Below are positions 13,101 to 25,173 of a stretch of DNA of 64,000 bases, in pieces. Below the pieces are notes generated by a model, which saw only the letters and a list, made by a program, of their open reading frames with translations, was not told the DNA's origin and did not search any database. Origin of the DNA: Bugulina stolonifera. Lineage: Eukaryota > Bryozoa > Gymnolaemata > Cheilostomatida > Bugulidae. Positions within the stretch are counted from its first letter, which is position 1; each line of letters opens with the position of its first letter. The DNA lies in NCBI GenBank assembly GCA_935421135.1, contig OW285189.1:6841072-6905071 (forward strand), in the 5' to 3' direction. A program made the position numbers and the translations under genes.

Positions 13101-13466
13101 GCTAAACTTTCTCCCGAGGACCGACACATCGCAGCTATGCAGGTATGTACCTCTACTACTTATATTTCTAGTAGTCCTTATGCGTCAAGCTGTGTAACGG
13201 AGTGCTGCGACTTTGTCAGCAGTTGTGTGATAATGAAGATACGAGTACCGTTACGTCTGGAGTCCAAAATGCTATTCGTGACAGGTAATACTGTTGATTT
13301 ATTAAATATATGGCTTATATTCAATCTGCCTGTTGTACAACATATAGCATGGTGAGGTTGTAAAACATGAAATAGTTGCGTTAAGGTTTGTGTCTGTCTG
13401 TTACAGAGTGGATATGAGAACCCAACATACAAGTTCCTGGAGGAGAGAAAGTTTATAGAATGCTGA
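6848..13466 (+). CDS. APP: Amyloid precursor protein (APP/APLP) homologue
   Basis: Type I membrane protein of the APP family. Twelve exons: 6848-6890, 7739-8018, 8381-8604, 8895-9106, 10468-10587, 10864-11018, 11148-11289, 11764-11887, 12278-12336, 12483-12564, 12967-13142, 13407-13466. The sum is 1677 nt, 558 aa. Signal peptide is residues 1-19. The E1 domain (about 21-182) keeps the growth-factor-like and copper-like cysteines and ends DFVCCP. E2 (about 205-425) includes GAEQRDAQHCLRHYMKV and NQSINLLDTIKEE. The TM helix is about 478-500. The cytoplasmic tail has LSPEDRHIAAMQ (528-539) and GYENPTYKF (541-549), the PTB-domain sorting motif. There is no Kunitz domain, no long acidic linker and no Abeta-like sequence. 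E2 lacks roughly 45 residues between exons 4 and 5, so a missed exon in 9107-10467 is possible. It is convergent with QTMAN. Confidence 0.93.
7155..7200. repeat. (AAGT)n microsatellite in APP intron 1
   Basis: About ten tandem AAGT units, which in phase read GTAAGT, the consensus 5' splice-site motif. It lies inside APP intron 1 and is therefore a run of potential decoy donors. Confidence 0.85.
8579..8790. repeat. 32-bp tandem repeat made from the end of APP exon 3
   Basis: The last part of APP exon 3 (from 8579, coding VDFVCCP) plus its donor region is repeated downstream in intron 3. Copies start near 8651, 8683, 8715 and 8747, spaced exactly 32 bp, with an extra more diverged segment at 8605-8650. 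Copies carry 'TTCAGATATAA' where the exon has 'CCAGGTATAG', so the functional GT donor is generally lost in them. Confidence 0.85.
11335..11463. repeat. 14-bp minisatellite in APP intron 7
   Basis: Tandem copies of TGCTGTCCACTTAC alternating with TGCTGTCCACTCAC. The array starts about 45 nt downstream of the exon 7 splice donor at 11290. Confidence 0.85.
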
Positions 13467-14305
13467 GCAAAGAAGTATAGCATATCATATCTACTGGAGT
13501 GTAGTATATTATAACTACACAATCATTGCTAGGATTACTATTGCTACTAACTTAATATCAAACTACCATCAGACTTACCATCCATTTAATACATTTCTCA
13601 TATTAGCAGCTTTGTGCACTGGAACAAAACTATCTCAGACGGCATCCTTTTAGCCGTACAAACAGCTATATGCTATTTTGTATCTGTACTAATTCATGTT
13701 GTGCTATTCTTGTGCTGAACATGTGGAGTTATATTTCCTATTATTATTAACTTGTGCTCCTCTAAATTACTAGCCTGTGTTCTAGTAAACAACTATCCTC
13801 CTCCTGTAAATCTGTAGTACTTAGGTGTTAGACTAGTGAAATCTTTATATCAGAGGCTTTCCTGCACTGCATCATATGACATATCTTGTGTACCTTTTTA
13901 ACCCTATATACCATTATGTATTGTATATTATATTATATAATTATTATATTTCTCACTTTTCCAACTCCTACCCTAGCCAACTACACAAAAGGTAGATGTA
14001 ATTAAAAGGTGTAGTAAAACACAGATATTTTAATATTGCATGCTTTTGTTGTTTTTATACATTCTTTATTATAGCAGTATTAATATAACACTACTAGCTC
14101 TTTATTGGTATCTTTGTTGGTGAATAAAATACTTTCCACTGAGGGAATTAAGATAGTTCAGTGACTAACCCATGGCCTTCTTCATAAACTGCTGACTGGT
14201 GTCATTCACAACATGCCACCACTTTAGCTGTACTCCCAGGATCCTGGGGCACCTGCTAAGAGCTTGCTGTCCCTTACACCATCTCCACAATCAACAGGGC
14301 TGTTG
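13467..14305. other. Shared 3' region of convergent APP and QTMAN
   Basis: No exon. A + strand AATAAA at 14123-14128 is a candidate APP poly(A) signal. A - strand AATAAA (TTTATT at 14101-14106 on +) is a candidate QTMAN signal. If both are used, the two 3' UTRs overlap by tens of bases. Confidence 0.45.
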
Positions 14306-17300
14306 TCACTTTAAGATGTCTTCATACTTGGAGCTGAGGTTCTCCCATGAGTATTGAGTTACATCCAGCTAAAACATCCAATCTATACCATTGCTGTCTG
14401 AGGATTGGTACACTATACTATACCATGAAACAATTTGTAGCAGCAGTAAATATAGATTTTATCAATACACATGTTTTACAATTGTACTATGGACATGAGC
14501 ATAATATATGAATGGGTATAGTTTTGTTGTGAGGTTACAGTGCAACAAGTGCTCACCTGTAACAATCTTGTTTTCTGAGGATATCTACAGAAATATCTCA
14601 GTTTTTTGGCCAACTGTGCTGTTGTATTATATAAACATTCATCTAAAAGTAGTAGAAGAAAATATAATATTGCAGTTGTAAGCCTTCCATATTGTGCATG
14701 GTTGTATGGCATTTTAGGAATGCAATCAACATAGAGCCATTCCATGGGGACTGATCAAATTTGCGTGCTGGCCCGACTCAGATTCTTTTGAAAATTTGCA
14801 GGTAGAAAGAGCACCCTTGAATTAGTGGGAAACCACCAATTGTTTTTCTATTTGACCCCTGTGGTTCCGGCAGCAGCTTGTTGAAAAGTGGGAAAATGTG
14901 GTGGGGACAACTCCAAATTGAATTTTTTGAAATTCCTAAACATTCAAATCATTACTGTGGCCACTGTATGATACTTAGAGCTGTAATTTTTGTTGCATAG
15001 ATACTTTTATATATGTGCTTCAGTTTCATTACTCATTCAAGCCTGTATGGTCAACATATTGAGGGTCAGAGGTCACCGAAAACACCTCTCGGAGCTAGTT
15101 TGACCCAAATTCACTTAAAATCGACCAAATAAACACTGCTGGATCTGATGAAAAAAAGGTTGATATACAATAACTAAGTATTGAAGATGCTCAATACAAG
15201 GATAAATGAATTTTTGAGAATAAAAAACACTTTCCAGACTAAACCATATGGCGACAGCGGCTCAAATTCAACATGGCCGTCGTCCGAGTTGGCGTTTTGG
15301 GGCGTTAATCAAGGCTAAATCTACTAAACTTAGTAGTGAAAATGTATGGTGAAAATGTTGCTATATATACAATTCACACCTGTAGATTCCATTTCTGCAA
15401 TAAAAACTTTGTCTTTTTGGGTCTAAAAGGCTGAATTCCCAGATTCAAATTTTACATATATTCGCTATAATATAGTGACGACATGGCCATGCAGTTAATT
15501 GGCTATGGCCATAGAAGTCAGTCAATACTTTATTTGAGGTACAATTTGCGACTTGGCCTGGTTATACAACCTTATTGGTGAAGAAAAATGGGTGAAATCC
15601 TTTTTAATAGCGCAAACATGCAGTTTTGGTAACTTTACCATGACTCGTCCTTTCACACGTTTGTTAAATGAGGTAAGATAGCTAATCTAAGCAGTATTTC
15701 AAGGTGTGACTTATACCAAGTATTGTTTAGTGAAAAAGAAGGTGAAGAAAGTGATGCTCCATGGAACTAAGGCACCTTTAATCAGTGGGTAAGGCTGAGG
15801 AGTTAAAGGTTATTTAAACTAGCTCAAGCCAAATTTTGGGGTCACCATTAGTTATCAAATTCTAATCAAATGTATACATGTACATGTACATGCATAACTA
15901 TAGCCACAGCCCTCGAACAATAACTTTTAACAATTTTTATATATATTTACATGTAGCTGACAATTAAACCGGTGTTTGCTAATTAGCTCCAAAATTATCT
16001 TTTTGGTCCTATATAAATGACCACAACTAAGGTAAGTGGTGCGACATGCATTAACTTTTAATCAACAGAGTAATCAAAAATATGAATATGGTTTTGTGAG
16101 ACTTAGTTTAGTTGTACCTAGCAAGTGGAAATTATATTACAAGCGTTCGCTTGTTTCCAAAGGTAATAATGTTTAATGTACTTGCTAGCATCACCTCGCC
16201 ACATTTACCATTCCTTATACCGACAACTTGATTTTCAATCGAGATAGTTTTGACCCTTCGAAAGACAAAACCACTTATCTGAAAAAAATTATGCTCAGTG
16301 AATAAAAGAAGAGCAGATCTTACCTTTCTAAGTGCAGACAACCATATTGACCTGGCCATAATAATTGTTATAGCCTACTATGGACTGCTGAAATTCAATC
16401 TCTTCTAATAAATACTGTACAACACTTATACACCGGGAAAGGAACTATTCACATATCATGAACAAAATATATTTTTGAAGCTAATTAGTAAAGACTGGTT
16501 TAATTGTAAGCTAAATACATGTATATAATTATTGTGTAAGTTTGTCAAAACTATCGTTTGTGAGCTGTCGCTATAATTTTGCGTGTATATTTTTGATTAG
16601 AATCTGATAACTAATGGTGACCATAAAAAAATCCCGAGCTAAGACACCACCTCACCCACTGATTAAAGAAGCCTTAGTTCTATGGAGCTCCATCTTCTTC
16701 CCCTTCCTTTTCATTAAACAATACTTGATTAAGTCTGACCTGGAAATACTGCTGAGCTTAGCTATTCTGCCTCATTCAACAAACGTGTGAAAGGAAGAGT
16801 AATGGCAAAGTTAACAAAACTGCATGTTTAGGCTAGTAAAACGGATTTCACCCAATTTTCTTCACAAAGTAGGTTGCATAACCAGGCCAAGTCTCAAATT
16901 GCACCTTAAATTAAGTCTTAACTGACCTTTATGGCCATAGCCAATTAGCTGCATTGGCGATATAGCCACTATATTATAGCGAATGTATGTAAAATTTGAA
17001 TCTGAGAATTCAGCCTTTTAGACCCAAAAAGACAAAGATTTTATTGCAGAAATGGAATCTACAGGTGTGAATTGTATACATAGCAACATTTTCACCATTA
17101 ATTTTCACTACTAAGTTTAGTAGATTTAGCCTTGAATAGCGCCCCAAAACGCCAACTCGGACGACGGCCATGTTGAATTTAAGCCGCTGTCACCATACAG
17201 TTCATTTTGGAGAGTTCTTTTTGTTCTCAAAAATTCATTTATCCTTGTGTTGAGCACCTCTAATCTTTAGTTATTCTATATCAACCTTCTTTTCATCAAA

Positions 17301-20300
17301 TCCAGCAGTGTTTATTTGGTCGATTTTCAGTGAATTTGGGTCAAACTAGCTCCGAGAGGGGTTTTCAGTGACCTCTGACCCTCAATATGTTGACCATACA
17401 GGCTTGAATGAGTAGTGAAGCTGAAGCACGTATATGAAAGTATCTATGTAACAAAAATTACAGCTCTAAGTATCATACAGTGGCCACAGTAATAATTTGA
17501 ATGTTCAGGAATTTCAAAAAAGTCCGTTTGGAGTTGTCCCCACCACATTTTCCCACTTTTCAACGAGCTGCTGCGAGAACCAAAGGGGTCAAATAGAAAA
17601 AACATTGGTGGTTTCCCACTAATTCAAGGGTGCTCTTTCAACCTGCAAATTTTCAAAAGAATCTGAGTCGGGCCAGCACGCAAATTTGATCAGTCCCCAT
17701 GGAATGGCTCCATATTATATTATATTAGCATTATACGTACGGTCTATCTAAACAGTTACCTGGGAACATCTCTGGGTAAACAAGTCTCTTGGGTGCAACA
17801 GGATAGCATCCCAAATGAACTGCTTCCAACCTGCCAAAATGTAAGGAATCACAAATATAAAGGAGTTGTGTACTTCATACAATATTAGGAGAAGATAATT
17901 ACTGACCCATCAAGTATAAACTTTGTTTACTGTATACATTGCACAGCACTACAATATTGTGCACTCGTGTGTATATCAACATTATGATGAATCACAGAAC
18001 TATTATAAGAAGTTCCTAGCTGATAACTGATAGCCAATAACATGAGCCTAGTAACTAAATTGAAACCAAATACAGATAAACTAGACTATTTGTATGACTT
18101 CACTCACATAGCCACACCAAAGAATTCGTGGAGTGCTGTAGAGACAACAACATGACAGCTGGCCAGAACTCTATAATAATCTGCTTTACTTTCTTGGTAT
18201 CCCCAGGCTACAATATGCCCGGACAGCCTGTCTTTCATTTTATCAAACACATCTACAATGTACAAAGTAGTAATATTGTAATGTTTGTGCCAGTGTAACT
18301 GTGCATACACCGAGTACTGTAACGATAGTGATATAAGTGTGGGAAGAGCCAATGAGTGGTGCTAGGTCTTCCTCATTACATAAAGACTGAAGCAGTATAT
18401 GTGGTGGATAGTTATTGTTGCTGTGAGCTGTAGGTACGACTCATAAGCCATACTGAGTTATTGCCTGCTGTGTAGGAGAGTGTGTTCTTACTTAGCTCAA
18501 AAGGACTTAAAGCTGGAACTAGCTTAGCTAGGAAAGAAGATTCTGTGGATCTATGATATAGATGCATCTTTATTGAAGTCCAGGCAACAACTAACTAACA
18601 TATGAAAATCATTCGCTTTATATAGTATTAGCATTTCCGGTAAAAGTTCCAGTTAAGTACAATACAGCATCGGCATAGGTATTGCATAACAATATGGAGG
18701 AAAAGGTATGAGGACCGACCTCTTGGGTCGGTCATAGCCAAAAATGCATAGAGCGATATACTTAGTATAATAATTAGATTGTAACCATTAACAGGGACCT
18801 CAGCCCTATGTAACCAAACATAAAAGTGGGTTAAACAACAAGTAGTTGACTAGTTACAATAATGTTGAGCAAGTGCACAATATACATGTAATATAGTAAT
18901 AATAGAGCACACGACATGGAAATAGGGTACAAGTACATGAGCAAGTCAATGTCTAATGTAATGTGGGTCGGCTACGGATATAGGAATGTTTGCCTCACCA
19001 CAATATCATACTGCTACATTATACATATTGTCATATTAGACCGTCACAAGATATACATGTAATATAGTACTACCACATGAGAGAGTATCATACTGTCACA
19101 TGGTATAGTATCATACTGTCACATGGTATAGTATCATACTGTCACATGGTATAGTATCATACTGTCACATGATATAGTATCGTACTGTCACATGGTATAG
19201 TATCATACTGTCACATGATATCGTATCATAGTGTCACATGATATAGTATTGTACTGTCACATGGTTGTTACCTGGTAAGGTCTGGTACTGTTCACCCAGA
19301 ACTGAGAGTCTGAAGGGTAGTTTTTCATTCAGGAGTTGATCGATGACTTGAAAGAAAGTCTCAGGATCTTTATCATGTTCCCTGAAATGATAAACAGTTA
19401 CACAAAAACTACAACACTTTCCATAATGACCATGTATCTGTCCTTTGATTGGCTACACACCATCGTACTGAACACTTAAATGTACATGCAGCAAGAATAC
19501 CATATCTTACACGCATTTGGTCGGTTAGCACTACTAGTATTAGTACTGTTCGACCTATTATGAAATAGTGGTGTACACACTCAGCTATGTAAGGTGATGG
19601 TAGTGTACATAGCACCTACACCTATGTGTCCAGGCAGTACTGTACTTACCATCTGTGTGGCCATACAATATGTAACACATGTTCATTTCTCTCACTCCTG
19701 TATTCCGGCAGAAAAGGCAGACTCATAGCATAGTGTAGTACTTGGCATTTAACTCTCAGCTTTCCCACAATATTCTTAGCATCTGGTCTAGCGTCAGGTA
19801 TTAACTTGAGAAACGGAGGTATAGACTCCAGAAATGATTCAAGATTATACTTAGAGTTGAATAAGACCAAATCAGCCACAATACTACAAGTAGCACAGGT
19901 TACTCCAAGTAGCCAACCTCAAAATGCAGTTACGAGAATGATTGTAAAACTAACCATTGCAGTTTTGGTCCCAATGATTGCCTTAAGGCCTAATCTTTGA
20001 TAAGCCTAAGACTAATGACATACAAAATATTGAATGTGATTTTTTCTTTGACACATACAGAGAATACACATATGGCAGATGTAATAGTACATGTGATAGA
20101 TTAGTCACACTTTGTGAAGAGGCATCTTTACCATGAAAGTATCTGGTTGTATCCATATTGGAAATCCCTGTCTTGTTCCTTCCTCACTGGATATTGTAGT
20201 TGGTTCTCATGGAAGTAGAGAATCTTTCTACAACCCACAAGCCGGGGTACTAAGGCTACCATCTCAGCTAGATTCAGCACGGAGCTGGCAAAGACTGTAT

Positions 20301-23300
20301 CAATAGCCTCCATCCCTATACACTCTTCTTCCACCTGAAGCATTGGTGCAAACACAAACGTACCAATCCACATGTATATCAGCCATCATACTGCAACTCC
20401 AGCACTCCACACAATGCATAATATAGTCACTCTGGTCTTGCAGCAATGACGCAAGTTATCTGCAAGGACATGGGTTCGAGTCCCGCCAACGACCTGGAGG
20501 TTTTCGTCCCAAAGAAGGTTTTCCCTCTGTGCCATATCAAACTATAATAATATCCAGCTCTAGGAGCCGTGGTGGCCCCTCGACTAGCTCTGCTATTGGG
20601 CAACCACGTTAAAGAATTGTGTTTGGCGACACGGATATTATTATAATACATAGCAGAGTAATTCAAAATATGCCCAGTGATCACCTATACATGTATGGCA
20701 TAGCATGGCCTTGCAGAGTTCTCCATACAAACTACATTATTGTAAATCATAAAATGACTTGTCAAAATACTATTTTTTTTTTTTTTTATTTATTAGTTTA
20801 TGTCATCATTTTTAAACAGTGGTGATATTAAAATAAGGTAATAAAACATGGGGCTAATCAGATAGTTCGAAACTAGAGTTGTGACAGCCCCGTTCCAGAG
20901 GTTCGCCAGCCACAGAAGGCCGACACACGCATCCAGGGACACATGCTGCGCCCACCCACTATGCGCCAAGCTCCCAGAGACGAGCAGCCAGGCGCCTCGC
21001 AAAGACCCCACCGGGGAGGCTTCGTAGGTCCCATGCATGCTCACCAAATAGGTTAGCGGCAGTAAAATAAATAGACCTCTTTCCCATTTCCGAATTAACT
21101 TTGATTGATTTCAGTGGATTTTTCAAAGTCTTACGCGTAGTCATAGGGTGTACAGTCTCAATTAAATTAAGATTATTTTTGTTGGGATAAATATGGTTTT
21201 TATAAAATATTATAAGCCTATATTTGAAGATCATAGAAATAGGCATAATTTTAAATTCTTTAAACCTGTGTGAAACATGTGAATTTGGCTGTTGACTTAA
21301 AATGATCCGCAATGATTTCTTCTGGCTGATTAAAATGCTGGATATTAAATAGTCTGGGGCATGTCCCCAAAATTCCACACCATATATAAGGTGTGGGTAT
21401 ATAAAAGTGTAATACAAATTTACCATTGTTTTCTGGTCTAGAAACTTTGTCAAATAGCGAAACATCATTAATAAAAAGGTAATTTTGTTTACAATGTTAT
21501 TGATATGGAACTCAAAATTACAATGTTTATCCAAGGTCACACCAAGAAATTTTGTGTGATCAACAGTATTCAATTTTCCAACATCGAATTCATCAACGTC
21601 AATTTTTTTCTGTGGATTTCGAAATATAACTTGCATTGTTTTGCTAAAATTTATAACAAGTCTATTTGCCAAGCACCATTGTTCTATTTTTGAAAGCTCA
21701 AAAGGTGTTATCACAGGATTATCACAGATCAAATTGGTGTCATCAGCGAACAATATGTAGTTAAAAGCTGGAGAAACATTAACCAAGTCATTTATATATA
21801 TTAAAAATAGCAAAGGTCCTAAAACAGATCTTTGTGGCACTCCCAATGTAATACTTCTTAATGACGATTTTTCAGTATTTATTTTCACAAACTGCTTCCG
21901 ATTAGTTGAATAAGATTTAATAAGTTGAATGGCTGAGTCACTAAAGTTGTAAAAACGTAATTTAGATAAAAGAATACTATGGTTAATGGTATCAAATGCT
22001 TTTGAAAAATCTAAAAAAATTGTTTGGACAGCATTATGATTGTCTAAACGGTTATAAACAATCTCTAAAAAGTCGTTGATTGCTAAAGTTGTGTTCTTTT
22101 TTGAACGGAAGTCATACTGGTTTGGTGTTAAAAAATCATGAAGCTCAAGATGTTCACGTATCTGAGGGGCTATGATTTTTTCCACAATTTTGGAAATGGC
22201 ATTCAATACAGAAATTGGACGATAATTTGTCATTAATTTCTTAGAGCCCTTCTTGAATAAAGGTGTTACTCGGGCTATCTTTAGGCTGTCAGGAAATTCA
22301 CAGTTATGAATTATCAAATTGATTATGTCGACGAGAGCAGGTAACAAGGTTATAATGTTGTCTTTTATAGCTCTGGAGCTAATATGGTCATATCCCGCTG
22401 CTTTTTCCAGTTTCAGACCATTGATGATCGTTAAAATCTCATCTGGACCAGTTTCGTGGAAACAGAAAAAGCGATTTTTGGGCAGCCCAGTGAAATAGTC
22501 TTGGAAGTTCTGAGTAGAAGATGGAAGACTACGAGCAAGCTCTTCACCAACATTTACAAAATATTCATTGAATTTCTCACAAATTTCGGTGGGGTCTGAA
22601 ATTTCATCTTCCCCAAGAGTTATAAAAGATGGTCCATCGTCAACATTCTTTTTGGTAATTAGAGATTTAATGAATTTCCACTTCTCAGATGTGTTATCCT
22701 TGCAGGCTTTAAACTTAGTTGAAAAATGTTCCTTTTTTGCAGATTTTATCACATTTAAAACATAGTTTCTAAATTTCTTATATTTAATTTGAACGTTATC
22801 ATTGAAGGGCTCTGATTTGGATAACTTGTGAAGGGCTTTGCGTTTTCTTACCAAGGCATGTAATTTTTGGGTCATCCATGGGCGTTTAAAATTTTGTTTA
22901 CGAGGCTTGTTTTTGACCTCTAAGCTAGATTTAGCTATTAGTTCACCGAAAGTCGACAAAAACTTGTCCGTTGAATTAGTAGCACTGGTGGGGTCTATAA
23001 GTTCGTTCCAGCATTGACTCTCAATATTTTCTTTCAAAAGTTCATACTTTGTTACCAAGCTTACGGATGCTTGCAGAGTTGATAGTCTGTTGCTAATTTG
23101 AAATGAGCCTATGCACAGCTGATGATCAGCTAGCAGATAATCAACTGTGCACGTTCTTGTGCTGGTTTTCAACCTGTTAATTAATAAGTGGTCAAGTAGG
23201 CTGTCTTTGCGATTTCCATATCGAGTGGGGCTCAGAATTGTATTATAAAATTCATAATTATTTAAAAATTTTCAAATACAGTCAAATTACAGTCTAATTT

Positions 23301-23749
23301 AATTGGATTACTGATAGAATGTAAAAGCACATTGGGTTACATTATACAATGTACATGTGTATGTACATTATTGTACACATGGTTATTATACCGGTTTCAA
23401 TTCAATCCCTTAGGCCTACACACAGAATACAGCAGAATCGCATGTAGAAAGTGTTGTATGAAATCAGATTAAAATCCTTTAGAGACCAAAGGATGATATG
23501 TTGTAGTTTTATAGGGTGAGAATATGGGCTAACCAGTTTTAGTGGGCTTGACCACCAGGGAGGTGAGCATAGAACAGGACATACCAACTGAGCACAGCGT
23601 AATGCAGATGCCCTAGCTCTCCAGTGCCACTTCTTTGCAGGTAATGTTATAATATGACTATCATCTCTTCCAGAGAATACAGTGTCTATCATCTGTTTGT
23701 GAGAGCCTCCATAGAAAGGTTCAATGACCAAGTACCTCACCACCATCAC
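14306..23749 (-). CDS. QTMAN: tRNA-queuosine alpha-mannosyltransferase QTMAN (GTDC1)
   Basis: In vertebrates this enzyme (formerly GTDC1) mannosylates queuosine at the wobble position of tRNA-Asp. Eight exons on the - strand: 23749-23585, 20334-20132, 19883-19650, 19381-19272, 18252-18108, 17830-17760, 14642-14557, 14368-14306. The sum is 1077 nt, 358 aa, all GT-AG with matching phase. The N-terminal domain has VIEPFYGGSHKQ (about 8-19), LPAKKWHWRARASAL, KILYFHENQLQYPV and RDFQYGYNQILSC. The glycosyltransferase C-domain has HIVWPHRWEHDKDPETFF, then VVVSTALHEFFGVAMLEAVH with the nucleotide-sugar-binding acidic residues, then RLVYPEMFPDECLY. Residues between KCQVLHYAMSLPF and the WPHRW motif are shorter than in human. 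Introns 1 and 6 are bloated by transposons. The alternative start is Met2 at 23746. Confidence 0.92.
14734..17710. mobile_element. Foldback (long terminal inverted repeat) DNA element in QTMAN intron 6
   Basis: A 2977-bp insertion flanked by the 4-bp direct repeat CATA (14730-14733 and 17711-17714). The left end, GAGCCATTCCATGGGGACTG, is the reverse complement of the right end. Inverted similarity continues inward for about 1.25-1.3 kb on each side (left arm about 14734-16010, right arm about 16455-17710) with scattered mismatches and small indels. That leaves a roughly 445-bp unpaired centre. No transposase was seen; the small - strand ORF at 16132-16359 in the centre has no homology I recognise. 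The element is probably non-autonomous. Confidence 0.88.
19085..19264. repeat. 23-bp minisatellite in QTMAN intron 4
   Basis: About eight copies of a 23-bp unit containing TATAGTATCATACTGTCACA, with point variants (GATATAGTATCG and similar). On the - strand the array begins only about 7 nt after the exon 4 donor at 19271. Confidence 0.85.
20425..20640 (+). repeat. tRNA-derived SINE-like element
   Basis: A near-perfect RNA polymerase III B box GGTTCGAGTCC lies at 20473-20483. A plausible A box (TGGTCTTGCAG, one mismatch to TRGYNNANNNG) lies about 40 nt upstream. After the tRNA-like head comes a non-tRNA body with CACGTTAAAGAATTGTGTTT (about 20604-20624). It lies in QTMAN intron 1, antisense to the gene. 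Exact ends and target duplication could not be fixed. Confidence 0.55.
20768..23285 (-). mobile_element. 5'-truncated non-LTR retrotransposon (jockey/CR1-like) in QTMAN intron 1
   Basis: On the - strand a long open frame (23172-20959, with open reading upstream to about 23270) encodes the end of an endonuclease (SLLDHLL..., YLLADH). A full reverse transcriptase follows: ARVTPLFKKGSKK, MTNYRPISVLNAISKIVEK, TIFLDFSKAFDTINHSILL, GVPQRSVLGPLLFLIYIND and the catalytic YILFADDTNL. The 3' end is marked by a run of about 15 A on the - strand (T-run at 20772-20787). Loss of the endonuclease N-terminus shows 5' truncation. Motif GVPQGS has become GVPQRS. It lies in the same direction as QTMAN and is spliced out with intron 1. 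Confidence 0.88.
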
Positions 23750-24919
23750 TCTAGAAATAGGAATTATTCAGGGTAAGGATACCCTAACAGCAGAAAATAT
23801 TCACTACTTTACTGACTTTGGGTCATTCAATTAGAAATACGAAGCTGGGTATTTACAGTAACTAACTACATGTATCACATAATTGCTTGGAGTTGCCTTT
23901 TCAGTCAATCGGAGAGGATGAAAATGCAACTCCACAACAGCAGTAGCTTTAATTACATTTTTGACAGGTGTATCTTGTGAGCAGAATACTTACAGAAGAG
24001 TATATTATTGCATATACTTTTTTGTTTAGGATAGTTAATGCCTATGCCTGTCTGACTGCTTGTAGAAGTATCCTGAGTTAGTGATAATTGCTGCTGCCTT
24101 TTGCAAACTGCAGTCTACCTAGTATTTAGCCTACATGTTAAATTACAACGTAAGTTCTCCATCTCAATCTCATGGGATTGGGAGTGGGCAATATAATTGT
24201 AATGCTTGAAGTTAAGCAGAGTTCATCGCCGTAATAGACTATTTATATGTCAGAAGAAGTGGGGCAGTTGTTTGGCAATTATGCATGTCAAGTCTCCCTC
24301 AATTGGCAGGTGACTCCCTGTTTTTGACCAGAGGGGCTTCACAGGTATGCTGATGTATGGTTCCAGAATCGCACCGCAAAATTTCTGAACTTACTATGAA
24401 AATGGTGACACTCCTAACAAAACTGTCTCCAAGAAGGGAGTAAAAAGGTGGAGAGGAGGTTTGTCTTCTAAAATCATTCTACATGAACACATATCATAGT
24501 ACTAGTGACTTTCGATGTGTAATGTTCGCCTCGGATGTTGCCAGTCTTGACTTACATGTAGGATGATATCAAGTTTTCAAAAATATAAAAATTCACACAA
24601 GGCTTCCAAGCTGGATATTTCATGAGAATGAAAAATCTGTAAAAATTAATTTAATCTGTAGGTTATGTCAATATACAATATCTGAACATTTTCCCAGATA
24701 AAGAAATTGTGATATAAAATCATGGCTTTGACTGAAAACTTGCACGATGAATACATGTTTACATTTTAAAACAGTTATGAATGTACTACAGCCCTCACAA
24801 TTTATTTACCTGTAAAATCAAACTTGCTCAAGTTGGTAGGCTATAATTAAATTGGGAGCTTTACCATTTCTTAACAAATACATTGTATATTACAATAACA
24901 TTCAAATTTTGGTGTAAAC
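23750..24919. other. Intergenic between divergent QTMAN and GH31, part 1
   Basis: About 1.2 kb with no exon recognised. It should include the QTMAN promoter. No clear TATA box or structured element was seen. Confidence 0.4.
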
Positions 24920-24930
24920 ATGCTAGAGAT

Positions 24931-25162
24931 CTTGGTTGGTCATATGTTGAGGAAAGAGGAGAATTATCTAGGAAAGAGGCTGCTTAAATTGGAAATATCA
25001 AGGAAAAGACGCAAGAGTAGACCAGGAAGAAGGTATATGGATGTGTTAAAAGGAGACATGAAAGCAGCAGGAGTGACCATGGAAATGGCAGAAGACAGGA
25101 ATGAATGGAGGAGTAGGATCCACTGTGGCGACCCCGAAGAGGGACACAGCCGAAAAATAATG
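24931..25162 (+). mobile_element. 5'-truncated RTE-type LINE copy with 11-bp target duplication
   Basis: Encodes the very end of an RTE-like ORF: HMLRKEENYLGKRLLKLEI, then MAEDRNEWRSRIHCGDPEE. It is flanked by perfect 11-bp direct repeats ATGCTAGAGAT (24920-24930 and 25163-25173), as expected for target-primed insertion. It is 232 bp long and matches the 3' part of the copy at 59095-59682. Confidence 0.85.
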
Positions 25163-25173
25163 ATGCTAGAGAT

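Noticed and set aside
16132..16359. 75-codon ORF in the centre of the foldback element, considered as a transposase remnant
   Set aside because: No transposase motif and too short to support.
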